Below are positions 42,866 to 51,013 of a stretch of 64,000 nucleotides of DNA, piece after piece. A program made the position numbers and the translations under genes. Location of the stretch: assembly GCA_009773515.1 (NCBI GenBank), contig WSXX01000009.1, positions 81,603-145,602 on the forward strand, in the 5' to 3' direction. The DNA comes from Bacteroidota bacterium. GTDB taxonomy: Bacteria > Bacteroidota > Bacteroidia > Bacteroidales > Lentimicrobiaceae. The notes beneath the pieces were generated by a model, which saw nothing but the letters and a program-made list of their open reading frames with translations, ran no database searches and was not told where the DNA came from. Each line of letters opens with the position of its first letter. Positions within the stretch are counted from its first letter, which is position 1.

Positions 42866-45661
42866 TTATTCTGTTTTTGCTGCTTCAGGTACAAATGACC
42901 ACTCATGTGGAGCGCACACCATTTTACAAATAACATTGGCATTCAGGCAAGTACATTCACCAAATGATTTCTCCACAATTTTGCGCTGACGTATGGCATG
43001 CAATTTTGAAGATCCGGTGGCTGGACTTCCGCTTTCGGGACGTGCAACGAGCAGGATATTGTCGTCCTTGAAATTGCGGAGAATAAATGACCATGCACCC
43101 ATATTTGCAGGCTCTTCCTGTGCCCAAACAATCCTCCCGGCCTTAGGATAACGTGCAAGAACCGCACTCACCTGTTCTTTGGGATAAGGATACAACTGCT
43201 CAATTCTCACAATTGCTTCTGAGGAACCACGTTTTGCGCGCTCCTCAAGCAGATCGTAATACAATTTACCACTTGTAAAGATAACCCGGTTAACATTTTC
43301 AGGGTCAACAACATCATCATCAATTACTTCGCGAAATCCTCCCTTGCTGAGCTCTTCCAGAGATGAAACACAGGAAGCATGGCGCAACAGACTCTTGGGG
43401 GTAAAAACAATCAGGGGTTTACGGAAAGGTCTTTTTACCTGCCGCCTCAGCAAATGATAAAAGTTGGCAGGCGTGGTGCAATTCACTACCTGCATATTAT
43501 TCTCCGCGCAAAGCGAGAGGAAACGTTCAATACGTCCGCTAGAATGCTCAGGTCCCTGACCTTCGTAGCCATGCGGGAGAAAAAGCACCAGATCGCTCAT
43601 TACGCGCCACTTGTCTTCGGCACTGCTGAGGTACTGATCAATAATAATCTGAGCTCCGTTGAAGAAGTCGCCAAACTGAGCTTCCCAAATGGTAAGCGAA
43701 TTTGGCGATGAAAGCGAATAGCCATAATCAAACCCAAGCACACCATATTCCGACAAGGGGGAATTGAAAACTTCGAATGATGCCTGGCTTTTACTTATAT
43801 TTTTGAGTGGGACATACCTTTCTTCCGAATCTTCGATGGTGAGCACCGAATGGCGGTGAGAAAAAGTGCCGCGCTGCGAATCCTGTCCGCTGAGCCTTAC
43901 AGGTATTCCTTCATTAAGCAAGGTAGCATAAGCCAGCAGTTCTCCCATTGCCCAGTCAAGCTTTCCACCGGGCTGAAGCATGGCATTACGATCCTGCATC
44001 AGCTTTACAAGTTTTCGGTTAAAAGCTTTTCCTTCGGGTAAAAGGGTAATTTTATCACCCAGCTTTTGCAGAACTTTCAGGTCAACTCCGGTATCGGGCG
44101 ATTTTTCGAAATCTTCATTCACCGCTATCCTGATGTTGTTCCAGGTTGGCCCGAGAAACGGAGTAACTTTCGATTTTTCTGCCTGATGCGACTCGGCAAG
44201 ATGGGCTTCGAGAATATCGTTGATCTCTTTTTCGATGGCCGAGGCATCATCTGAAGTTATCAAGCCTTCGGCAATAAGCTTATCCACATAGATCTGCCTT
44301 ACATCAGGATGTTTTTCAATGGCTTTATAAAGCACAGGCTGTGTAAACCGGGGTTCATCACCTTCGTTGTGGCCATACCTGCGGTATCCGAGAAGATCAA
44401 TAAACACGTCTTTGTCAAACTTTTCGCGAAACTCCATGGCCAGCTCTATGGAATAAACCACTGCTTCAGCATCGTCGGCATTTACATGAAAGATGGGCGA
44501 TTGCACAACTTTGGCAACATCGGTGCAATAAACGCTGCTGCGGCCATCAAGGTAATTGGTGGTAAAGCCAACCTGGTTATTCACTACGAGATGCACTGTT
44601 CCTCCGGTGCGGTAGCCTTCAAGCTCCGACATCTGAACCATTTCGTAAACCACGCCCTGACCTGAGATGGATGCATCGCCATGAATAATGACGGGCACAA
44701 CCTTATCGGTATCTCCTTTGTAAATCTGGTCAATACGGGCACGGGCAATTCCTGAAACCACAGGACCTACGGTTTCGAGGTGTGAAGGATTCGGAGCCAG
44801 GGTAAGATCAATGGTTTTTCCGGCATGTGTAGGACGCTGAAGGGTTGCGCCGAGGTGATATTTTACATCGCCAAGCAAAAATTCATCGTCAAATTCCTTG
44901 TTCGAAAACTCATTAAAAATGTCCTTGTAAGGTTTGCCCATGATGTTGGCCAAAACATTCAGCCTTCCGCGATGCGGCATCCCGATAAGGAATTCTTCAG
45001 CACCAAGGGCAGCACCTTTTTCAATAATGGCATCGAGGGCAGGAATCAGTGACTCTCCGCCTTCGAGCGAGAATCGTTTCTGTCCCGGGAATCTTTTATG
45101 AAGAAATTTCTCGAAAAAAACGGCTTCTGAAAGTTTTCGCAGAATAGAGGTTTTAATGGCTTTACCCAACCGGGGTTGATTGCGCTTTGACTCCATTTTC
45201 CGGCGCAGCCAGTGGTAAACTTCCTCATTTCTGATATAGGCAAATTCAACGCCTACCGACTGACAGTAAGTCTGATCGAGGTGTTCAATAATTTTTGAGA
45301 GGGTAGCAGGGCCAATACCTATTTCATTGCCTGCCTGAAAAACCTTGTTAAGGTCATCTTTCGACAGACCGAAATTTTCAATATCGAGGGTTGGTGAGTA
45401 TTTGCGGCGTGTACGCACCGGATTGGTAAGGGTGAACAAATGTCCACGCTGCCGGTATCCGTTAATGAGATTGATCACTTTAAACTCACCGGGAACGGTA
45501 AGTTTATCGGAGTCCGGCCCAAAATTCTTTTTCGCAAATTCAAAACCCTCAAAGAACTTCTGCCATCCCGGGTCAACCGAAGACGGTTCGTTCAGGTAAC
45601 TTTTGTAGAGTTGTTCAATATAATCACCGTCAGCATTTGACAGGTATGAAAGTTTATCCAT
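42866..45661 (-). CDS. sucA: 2-oxoglutarate dehydrogenase E1
   Basis: Thiamine-diphosphate enzyme that decarboxylates 2-oxoglutarate in the oxidative TCA cycle. A 931-residue protein, the length of E. coli SucA (933). Features are the N-terminal binding segment SYLSNADGDYIEQLYKSYL, GMPHRGRLNVLAN, the TPP region HGDASISGQGVVYE and NNQVGFTT, then SGQDSQRGTFSHRHSV, LPHGYEGQGPEHSS and EEPANMGAW. It is the first gene of the operon with odhB and has a TAnnTTTG box just upstream. Confidence 0.95.
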   Translation of the reverse strand: MDKLSYLSNADGDYIEQLYKSYLNEPSSVDPGWQKFFEGFEFAKKNFGPDSDKLTVPGEFKVINLINGYRQRGHLFTLTNPVRTRRKYSPTLDIENFGLSKDDLNKVFQAGNEIGIGPATLSKIIEHLDQTYCQSVGVEFAYIRNEEVYHWLRRKMESKRNQPRLGKAIKTSILRKLSEAVFFEKFLHKRFPGQKRFSLEGGESLIPALDAIIEKGAALGAEEFLIGMPHRGRLNVLANIMGKPYKDIFNEFSNKEFDDEFLLGDVKYHLGATLQRPTHAGKTIDLTLAPNPSHLETVGPVVSGIARARIDQIYKGDTDKVVPVIIHGDASISGQGVVYEMVQMSELEGYRTGGTVHLVVNNQVGFTTNYLDGRSSVYCTDVAKVVQSPIFHVNADDAEAVVYSIELAMEFREKFDKDVFIDLLGYRRYGHNEGDEPRFTQPVLYKAIEKHPDVRQIYVDKLIAEGLITSDDASAIEKEINDILEAHLAESHQAEKSKVTPFLGPTWNNIRIAVNEDFEKSPDTGVDLKVLQKLGDKITLLPEGKAFNRKLVKLMQDRNAMLQPGGKLDWAMGELLAYATLLNEGIPVRLSGQDSQRGTFSHRHSVLTIEDSEERYVPLKNISKSQASFEVFNSPLSEYGVLGFDYGYSLSSPNSLTIWEAQFGDFFNGAQIIIDQYLSSAEDKWRVMSDLVLFLPHGYEGQGPEHSSGRIERFLSLCAENNMQVVNCTTPANFYHLLRRQVKRPFRKPLIVFTPKSLLRHASCVSSLEELSKGGFREVIDDDVVDPENVNRVIFTSGKLYYDLLEERAKRGSSEAIVRIEQLYPYPKEQVSAVLARYPKAGRIVWAQEEPANMGAWSFILRNFKDDNILLVARPESGSPATGSSKLHAIRQRKIVEKSFGECTCLNANVICKMVCAPHEWSFVPEAAKTE

Positions 45662-45689
45662 TTCAATCGGTTAAATGATTCGCCTGATG

Positions 45690-45697
45690 CAAATATA
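45690..45697 (-). promoter_or_regulatory. TAnnTTTG promoter box of sucA-odhB
   Basis: The minus strand reads TATATTTG, 29 bases before the ATG at 45661. Confidence 0.5.
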
Positions 45698-45769
45698 GTG
45701 CAAACCGGGGCTTGGTAAATTCAGGATTTTAAACAAATGTAGGTAAATAAAGTTTCCCTTTATCACCAT

Positions 45770-45806
45770 AAAAAAAAGCCTGCCACGAGTGACAGGCTTT
45801 TAAAAA
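45770..45806 (-). terminator. Terminator of the ferredoxin gene
   Basis: On the minus strand AAAAGCCTGTCA-CTCG-TGGCAGGCTTTT (one mismatch) followed by TTTTA. It isolates the ferredoxin transcript from sucA. Confidence 0.85.
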
Positions 45807-45819
45807 CCTGAATGACTGC

Positions 45820-45987
45820 TTATGCAGGATGAATTGCTTCTACAGGGCACACATCGGCGCATGAACCACAATCGGTGCATACATCTGCGTCAATCTTGTA
45901 GATATCGCCTTCGGCGATAGCGTCAACCGGACATTCATCGATGCAGGTACCGCAAGCAGTACAGTCATCTGTAATTACGTAAGCCAT
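45820..45987 (-). CDS. 2[4Fe-4S] ferredoxin, 55 residues
   Basis: A short gene found by translating the minus strand. It opens MAYVITDDCTACGTCIDECP and ends AIHPA. Two CxxCxxCxxxCP motifs (Cys9/12/15/19 and Cys37/40/43/47) make it a clostridial-type 8Fe ferredoxin, the electron acceptor used by 2-oxoacid:ferredoxin oxidoreductases. It has a promoter box 44 bases upstream and a terminator 14 bases after its stop. It lies between sucA and korA, and korA is divergent from it. This suggests that it takes electrons from KorAB. Confidence 0.93.
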   Translation of the reverse strand: MAYVITDDCTACGTCIDECPVDAIAEGDIYKIDADVCTDCGSCADVCPVEAIHPA

Positions 45988-46030
45988 AGCTGTATAGTAT
46001 TTAGTTAATGTTTGGTGTAATCTTCCGCTG

Positions 46031-46038
46031 CAAATATA
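46031..46038 (-). promoter_or_regulatory. TAnnTTTG promoter box of the ferredoxin gene
   Basis: The minus strand reads TATATTTG, 44 bases before the ATG at 45987. Confidence 0.5.
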
Positions 46039-46203
46039 TGCCTAATTTATTCACAAATAATCTCAACCGGCTATTTTTAAGCTTTCTAAATAAACCTGTA
46101 ATACACATTTAAATTATCATCCTCATTATGTTGCACTTACCCTGGCATAGTATCTATGATAATTATATAAGCACCGATAAAATAAATTTTATATCCTGCT
46201 TGC

Positions 46204-46233
46204 TTTGCACAGCAGATAAATAATATAACTTTG
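46204..46233 (+). promoter_or_regulatory. Full promoter of korAB
   Basis: TTTG at 46204-46207 and TAACTTTG at 46226-46233, spacer 18 bases. The ATG follows at 46269. Confidence 0.6.
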
Positions 46234-46268
46234 TCGCCTGAAGTAAGTAAATCAACCTCCTAATAATC

Positions 46269-48119
46269 ATGGTAAAAATTAAAAGTAATGTCATCCAGCG
46301 TGATGCAGTAGTTGTCAAATTTGTTGGCGACTCCGGCGATGGAATGCAGCTTACAGGAACCTTGTTTTCTGACACAGCTGCTTTAGCGGGCCTCGACTTA
46401 GCTACCTTTCCCGATTATCCGGCTGAAATCCGGGCTCCTCACAATACCATAGCCGGTGTTTCCGGTTTTCAGGTTCACGTGGGTGCTAAAAAAATTGAAA
46501 CCACCGGCGACCTTTGCGATGTGCTGGTAGCTATGAATCCTGCATCTTTGAAATCAAATCTGAAGTGGGCTAAGCCAGGAGCTACCATTATTGTGGATAT
46601 GGACACTTTTGACGAACCTGCTATTAAAAAAGCCGGCTATCAGACCAGTCCGCTCGAAGATGGAAGTCTTGAAACCTTTAATCTGGTTAAAGCACCGATT
46701 ACTTCGCTCACAAGAGCCAGCCTTAAACCTTTGGGAATTGATACAAAAACCATTGACAAGAGCAAAAATATGTTTGCCCTCGGTATTATGTATCACATTT
46801 TCGGATGGAGTTTTGATGCTACCTACGATTTTTTCGACAAGAAATTTCAAAGCAAGCCTCAGGTTATACAAGCCAATAAAATTGTGCTTGAAGCCGGTTA
46901 TAGTTTTGCCGATGCAGTGGAAGCCCTTGATTCAGTTTATCAGGTGAGTAAAGCCGCACTCAAACCAGGCCGCTACCGCAATATTACCGGCAACGTTGCC
47001 ACCGCATGGGGATTTCTGGCCGCTGCTGAGCGTTCAGGCCGACCGCTTTTCCTTGGCTCCTACCCCATTACCCCTGCTACTGAAATTCTGATTGAACTGG
47101 CAAAATACAAATCGCTGGGCGCAAAAGTCTTTCAGGCAGAAGATGAAATTGCCGGAATCTGCTCTGCCATCGGCGCCAGCTACACCGGTTCTCTCGCTTT
47201 AACTACTACCTCAGGCCCCGGTCTTTCACTCAAAAGCGAAGCCATCGGACTGGCTGTTATGACCGAATTGCCTCTGGTAATTGTGAATGTTCAGCGTGGC
47301 GGACCAAGTACAGGATTGCCTACAAAAACCGAACAGAGCGACCTGTATCAGGCATTGTTTGGACGTAATGGCGAATGCCCTGCAGTGGTTATTGCTGCTT
47401 CATCTTCGGCCAATTGTTTCAACTATGCTTATATCGCTTCAAAAATTGCCATGGAGCATATGACACCGGTTATTTTGCTTACTGATGGTTATCTCGGAAA
47501 CGGTTCGCAACTGTTCCGCATTCCGAAAGTAGCTGATATGCCCGATATCAATCCTCCGATTGCCGAAGCAAATGATCCCGATTACAAACCTTACAGACGC
47601 GACCCGGAAACACTGGCCCGCAAATGGGCTTTGCCTGGAACAGAAGGTTTGCGTCACCGCATCGGCGGACTTGAAAAAGAGGATGTTTTCGGAAACGTTT
47701 CAACCGATCCTCTGAACCATGAAAAAATGACCCATCTGCGCAACGAAAAAGTTCAGCGCATTGCAAATTATATTCCCGAGCAGGAAATTACCGGCGAAAA
47801 AGAAGGTGATGTTCTTGTAGTAAGCTGGGGCGGAACTTTCGGCGCTGTTGAAGAAGCCGTGGAGTTGCTTCAGAAAGAAGGCAAAAAAGTGAGCCACACC
47901 CACTTCCATTACATTATGCCTTTACCTAAAAATACTTCAGAAGTACTGAAGGGATTCAAAAAAATACTGGTTTGCGAATTGAACAGCGGCCAGTTTGTCA
48001 ATTACCTGAAAATGACCCAGTATGGTCATGTGTACACGCAGTATAATAAAGTTCAGGGACTACCGTTCACAGTTACAGAGCTTGTAACGGCTATCAACAA
48101 AACGCTGGAGGAGAAATAA
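46269..48119 (+). CDS. korA: 2-oxoacid:acceptor oxidoreductase, fused gamma-alpha subunit
   Basis: A 616-residue subunit of 2-oxoglutarate:ferredoxin oxidoreductase. Residues 10-190 form the gamma domain (VVKFVGDSGDGMQLTGTLFS). The alpha domain follows, with LGSYPITPATEILIELAKY, EDEIAGICSAIGASYTG and TTTSGPGLSLKSEAIGLA. The enzyme reversibly converts 2-oxoglutarate and CoA to succinyl-CoA with ferredoxin. It needs the beta subunit encoded two bases downstream. The substrate is assigned from the fused architecture and is less certain than the class. Confidence 0.92.
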   Translation: MVKIKSNVIQRDAVVVKFVGDSGDGMQLTGTLFSDTAALAGLDLATFPDYPAEIRAPHNTIAGVSGFQVHVGAKKIETTGDLCDVLVAMNPASLKSNLKWAKPGATIIVDMDTFDEPAIKKAGYQTSPLEDGSLETFNLVKAPITSLTRASLKPLGIDTKTIDKSKNMFALGIMYHIFGWSFDATYDFFDKKFQSKPQVIQANKIVLEAGYSFADAVEALDSVYQVSKAALKPGRYRNITGNVATAWGFLAAAERSGRPLFLGSYPITPATEILIELAKYKSLGAKVFQAEDEIAGICSAIGASYTGSLALTTTSGPGLSLKSEAIGLAVMTELPLVIVNVQRGGPSTGLPTKTEQSDLYQALFGRNGECPAVVIAASSSANCFNYAYIASKIAMEHMTPVILLTDGYLGNGSQLFRIPKVADMPDINPPIAEANDPDYKPYRRDPETLARKWALPGTEGLRHRIGGLEKEDVFGNVSTDPLNHEKMTHLRNEKVQRIANYIPEQEITGEKEGDVLVVSWGGTFGAVEEAVELLQKEGKKVSHTHFHYIMPLPKNTSEVLKGFKKILVCELNSGQFVNYLKMTQYGHVYTQYNKVQGLPFTVTELVTAINKTLEEK

Positions 48120-48121
48120 TT

Positions 48122-49165
48122 ATGAGCAATCAACCCAACTTGACAATAGAACGTTCTTCGGTAGAACTTACCAAAGATGATTTCGTTAGCGATCAGATGG
48201 TAAAATGGTGTCCCGGATGCGGAGCACATGCCATACTTTCGGCCGTTGCCAATGTATTTCCAAAGCTTGGATATCGCAAAGAAAACCTGATGATGGTTTC
48301 CGGGATCGGATGTTCATCAAGGTTTCCATATTACGTGAATACTTATGGTATTCATGGAATCCATGGAAGAGCAGCAGCCATTTCATCGGGTGTGAAAATT
48401 GCCAATCCGCACCTGAGTGTATGGATGGCAACCGGCGATGGTGACTCAATGGCCATTGGCGGAAACCATTTCATCCACATTATACGCAGAAATATTGACA
48501 TCAATATTATGCTTTTCAACAATCAGATTTACGGTCTTACCAAAGGTCAGTATTCACCCACTACCCCAATGGGAAGTGTTACCAAAACATCGCCACAGGG
48601 AACTATTGAACATCCGTTCAATCCCGGTGAACTTGTGCTTGGCGCTCAGGGCACTTTCTTTGCACGTGTGGTTGACAACAACCCGAAAATGATGACCGAA
48701 GTGATGTTTGAAGCTGCAAAGCACGACGGCACATCCATCATAGAAATACTTCAGAACTGCATTATTTTTGCTGACAAAACCCACGATTCGGTAACCAATA
48801 AGGACAACCGCGAAGAACGCCAGATTGTGCTTCGCAACGGAGAGCCTATGATTTTCGGTAAGCAGAAAGATAAAGGCATCCGCCTCAGTGGCTCGCGCCT
48901 CGAAGTGGTTACGTTGGGCGAAAACGGAATTACGGAAGATGACCTGCTGGTTCATGATATGTATGAGCAGGACCCCGGCATTCACCTGATGCTTGCCAAG
49001 ATGGCTTATCCGCACTTTCCGATTGCAATCGGCGTAATCCGTTCAGCAAATTATCCTACTTATGATGATATGGTGGTTGAACAAATCAACTATGCCAAGG
49101 AAAACTCAAAAATCAAAACCGTTGACGATCTGCTCAACAGTGGCGATACCTGGGAAATCAAGTAA
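48122..49165 (+). CDS. korB: 2-oxoacid:acceptor oxidoreductase, beta (TPP) subunit
   Basis: A 347-residue TPP-binding subunit. Features are KWCPGCGAHAIL, GIGCSSRFPYY, HGRAAAISSGVKIANP, the Mg/TPP motif ATGDGDSMAIGGNHFIH and FNNQIYGLTKGQYSPTTP. It is the partner of KorA. No separate delta (polyferredoxin) subunit follows, as is usual for two-gene Kor systems. A terminator closes the operon. Confidence 0.93.
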   Translation: MSNQPNLTIERSSVELTKDDFVSDQMVKWCPGCGAHAILSAVANVFPKLGYRKENLMMVSGIGCSSRFPYYVNTYGIHGIHGRAAAISSGVKIANPHLSVWMATGDGDSMAIGGNHFIHIIRRNIDINIMLFNNQIYGLTKGQYSPTTPMGSVTKTSPQGTIEHPFNPGELVLGAQGTFFARVVDNNPKMMTEVMFEAAKHDGTSIIEILQNCIIFADKTHDSVTNKDNREERQIVLRNGEPMIFGKQKDKGIRLSGSRLEVVTLGENGITEDDLLVHDMYEQDPGIHLMLAKMAYPHFPIAIGVIRSANYPTYDDMVVEQINYAKENSKIKTVDDLLNSGDTWEIK

Positions 49166-49200
49166 GTTGGATTAACTTCTTGAAATCACTTTTCAAAGTA

Positions 49201-49232
49201 AACCTGCCTCTTTTATCGGGGCAGGTTTTTTT
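49201..49232 (+). terminator. Terminator of korAB
   Basis: AACCTGCC at 49201-49208 pairs with GGCAGGTT, followed by T5. Confidence 0.85.
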
Positions 49233-49296
49233 GTGGGCTGCTCAAGGTCCGGATTTCCATATGCCACATGAATAATCTAATTATCAATATTTTAGG

Positions 49297-49687
49297 ATGT
49301 CCTCCTGAGTTGTAACTCAAAAAATAATTTGAGCATAATGCGGAGATGACAGGCGTTATCGTTACCCTTGCTCAGGGGCGGAAAGTCTGAAAGCATTTCT
49401 TAACTTTAATGCTAGCAAGACCAACCTTATTTTACCTTTCAAACCTTAGTAGCAGGCAACCCACCGGAACACCTCCAACCTTATTTTTTCTTTCCAACCT
49501 TATTTCTGCCTTGAATTAAAAAGTGTTTTGCCTGATAAGGTTCTGAAGAAGAAATAAGGTTCAAAAATCGTTGGGGTCAGTTTTGTTACTAAGGTTATTA
49601 AGATTGATTAAGGTTGGTTTTTACTTTGATCAGCATTTGATTGTATTCAAATCTGTCATTGGTAGTTCGCCGCGGCGAATCGAAGGA
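49297..49687 (-). repeat. Dispersed repeat element, copy B (about 391 bp)
   Basis: The reverse complement of this stretch aligns with 13675-14066, so the two copies are inverted relative to each other and lie about 35 kb apart. It has the same series of AACCTT/AAGGTT hexamers. The TGAGTTGTAACTCA inverted repeat lies at one end and a TTCGCCGCGGCGAA palindrome at the other. Length is nearly identical to copy A, so it is a defined unit. Confidence 0.85.
49666..49679. repeat. Perfect 14-base palindrome in repeat copy B
   Basis: TTCGCCGCGGCGAA, at the position where copy A has TTCCGATAGCTATCGGAA. Confidence 0.9.
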
Positions 49688-49916
49688 CAAAAATGACCAA
49701 TATTTAACAATGTTATTGGGGTTTACTACAGAATTATCGATTGACAAAAATTTTAACGCACTTCGACTCCGCCTGCCTGACTGCGCGGCAGGCAGGCTCA
49801 GTGTGACATCCGTGTTTAGGGTAAATTGCTTCATTTTAATGCATTCATATTTTACAGCTTATCGCAGCTAAGCATTCCATACTTTAAACCAATCCTTTCC
49901 ACTCCATAAGAATACT

Positions 49917-49924
49917 TAACTTTG
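49917..49924 (+). promoter_or_regulatory. TAnnTTTG promoter box of thiL
   Basis: TAACTTTG, 22 bases before ATG 49946. It contains the TTG at 49922, which therefore cannot be the start. Confidence 0.55.
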
Positions 49925-49945
49925 CAGCTTAAAACTTTTACTTCA

Positions 49946-51001
49946 ATGATCGACGACAACGCTACAAAACGCACAGAATTATCCGACCTCGGCGAATTCG
50001 GACTTATTGACCACCTTACCTCCGGCTTCTCACCCATAAACAGCAGCACACTCAAGGGAGTCGGTGACGATGCAGCCGTAATAGATCATGGCGATTATGT
50101 GTCACTTGTTACCAAAGATCTGCTGGTGGAAGGCATTCATTTCGACCTTACCTACACTCCCCTCAGGCATCTGGGTTACAAGGCTGCGGTAGTTAATATT
50201 TCGGATATTGTAGCCATGAATGGTGTTGCCGAACAGTTGCTTGTTGGAATTTCAGTCTCCAACCGCTTTTCGGTGGAAGCCCTTGATGAACTTTATGCCG
50301 GCATAAAACTGGCTTGTGAGAAATACAAGGTTGATATGGTTGGCGGCGATACAACATCCTCGGTTTCAGGTTTGTTTCTCTCCATAACCGCGATCGGCAG
50401 GGCAAAAAAAGAAGATGTCGTTTACCGGAATACCGCACGCGAACATGATCTGGTTTGTGTGAGCGGCGATCTGGGTGGAGCTTATATGGGGCTGCTGCTG
50501 CTTGAACGCGAAAAGCAGGTGTACAAAGCAAACCCTCAAATGCAACCCGATCTTGAAGGCAATGATTATGTGCTCGAACGTCAGTTAAAACCTGAAGCCC
50601 GCGCCGATGTGCTTGTTAAACTTCGCGAAGCCGGTGTTAAGCCAACGGCTATGATCGATATTTCTGATGGACTCGCCAGTGAAATCCTGCACATTGCAAA
50701 AGACTCCGGTCTGGGTTGCAGAATCTATGAAAATAAACTGCCCATTGATGTGGTTACTGCCGAAGTTGCCGCTGAGTTTACCATTGATCCCACCACTGCG
50801 GCCATGAACGGAGGCGAAGATTATGAGCTTCTCTTCACGGTTGATGTGAACGATTTCGATAAAGTAAAAGCAATCAATGGCATTCACGTTATCGGTCATA
50901 TGCTTGAGAAAGCAGAAGGCGAATACCTCATCAGCAATGGCGGAAGCTTATACCCGATTGAGGCGCAAGGCTTTAATCATATGAGGGAAGAAGAAAAGTA
51001 A
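49946..51001 (+). CDS. thiL: Thiamine-monophosphate kinase
   Basis: Phosphorylates thiamine monophosphate to thiamine diphosphate, the coenzyme of both oxoglutarate enzymes upstream. A 351-residue protein from ATG 49946. Family motifs are GVGDDAAVID, LLVEGIHFDLTYTPLRHLGYKA, VNISDIVAMNG, VGGDTTSSVSG and MIDISDGLASEILHIA, NGGEDYELLFT. It is 12 bases upstream of uvrC. Confidence 0.94.
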   Translation: MIDDNATKRTELSDLGEFGLIDHLTSGFSPINSSTLKGVGDDAAVIDHGDYVSLVTKDLLVEGIHFDLTYTPLRHLGYKAAVVNISDIVAMNGVAEQLLVGISVSNRFSVEALDELYAGIKLACEKYKVDMVGGDTTSSVSGLFLSITAIGRAKKEDVVYRNTAREHDLVCVSGDLGGAYMGLLLLEREKQVYKANPQMQPDLEGNDYVLERQLKPEARADVLVKLREAGVKPTAMIDISDGLASEILHIAKDSGLGCRIYENKLPIDVVTAEVAAEFTIDPTTAAMNGGEDYELLFTVDVNDFDKVKAINGIHVIGHMLEKAEGEYLISNGGSLYPIEAQGFNHMREEEK

Positions 51002-51013
51002 ATTGTTTTCCAC

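Larger units (their letters stand above)
49166..49945. other. Intergenic region with terminator and dispersed repeat copy B
   Basis: About 780 bases. It holds the korB terminator, the repeat at 49297-49687 and a short GC-rich inverted element at about 49762-49806 with GACTCCGCCTGCCTGACTGC/GCAGGCAGG wording. The thiL promoter ends it. Overlapping ORFs on both strands (49598-49871) are not genes. Confidence 0.65.
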
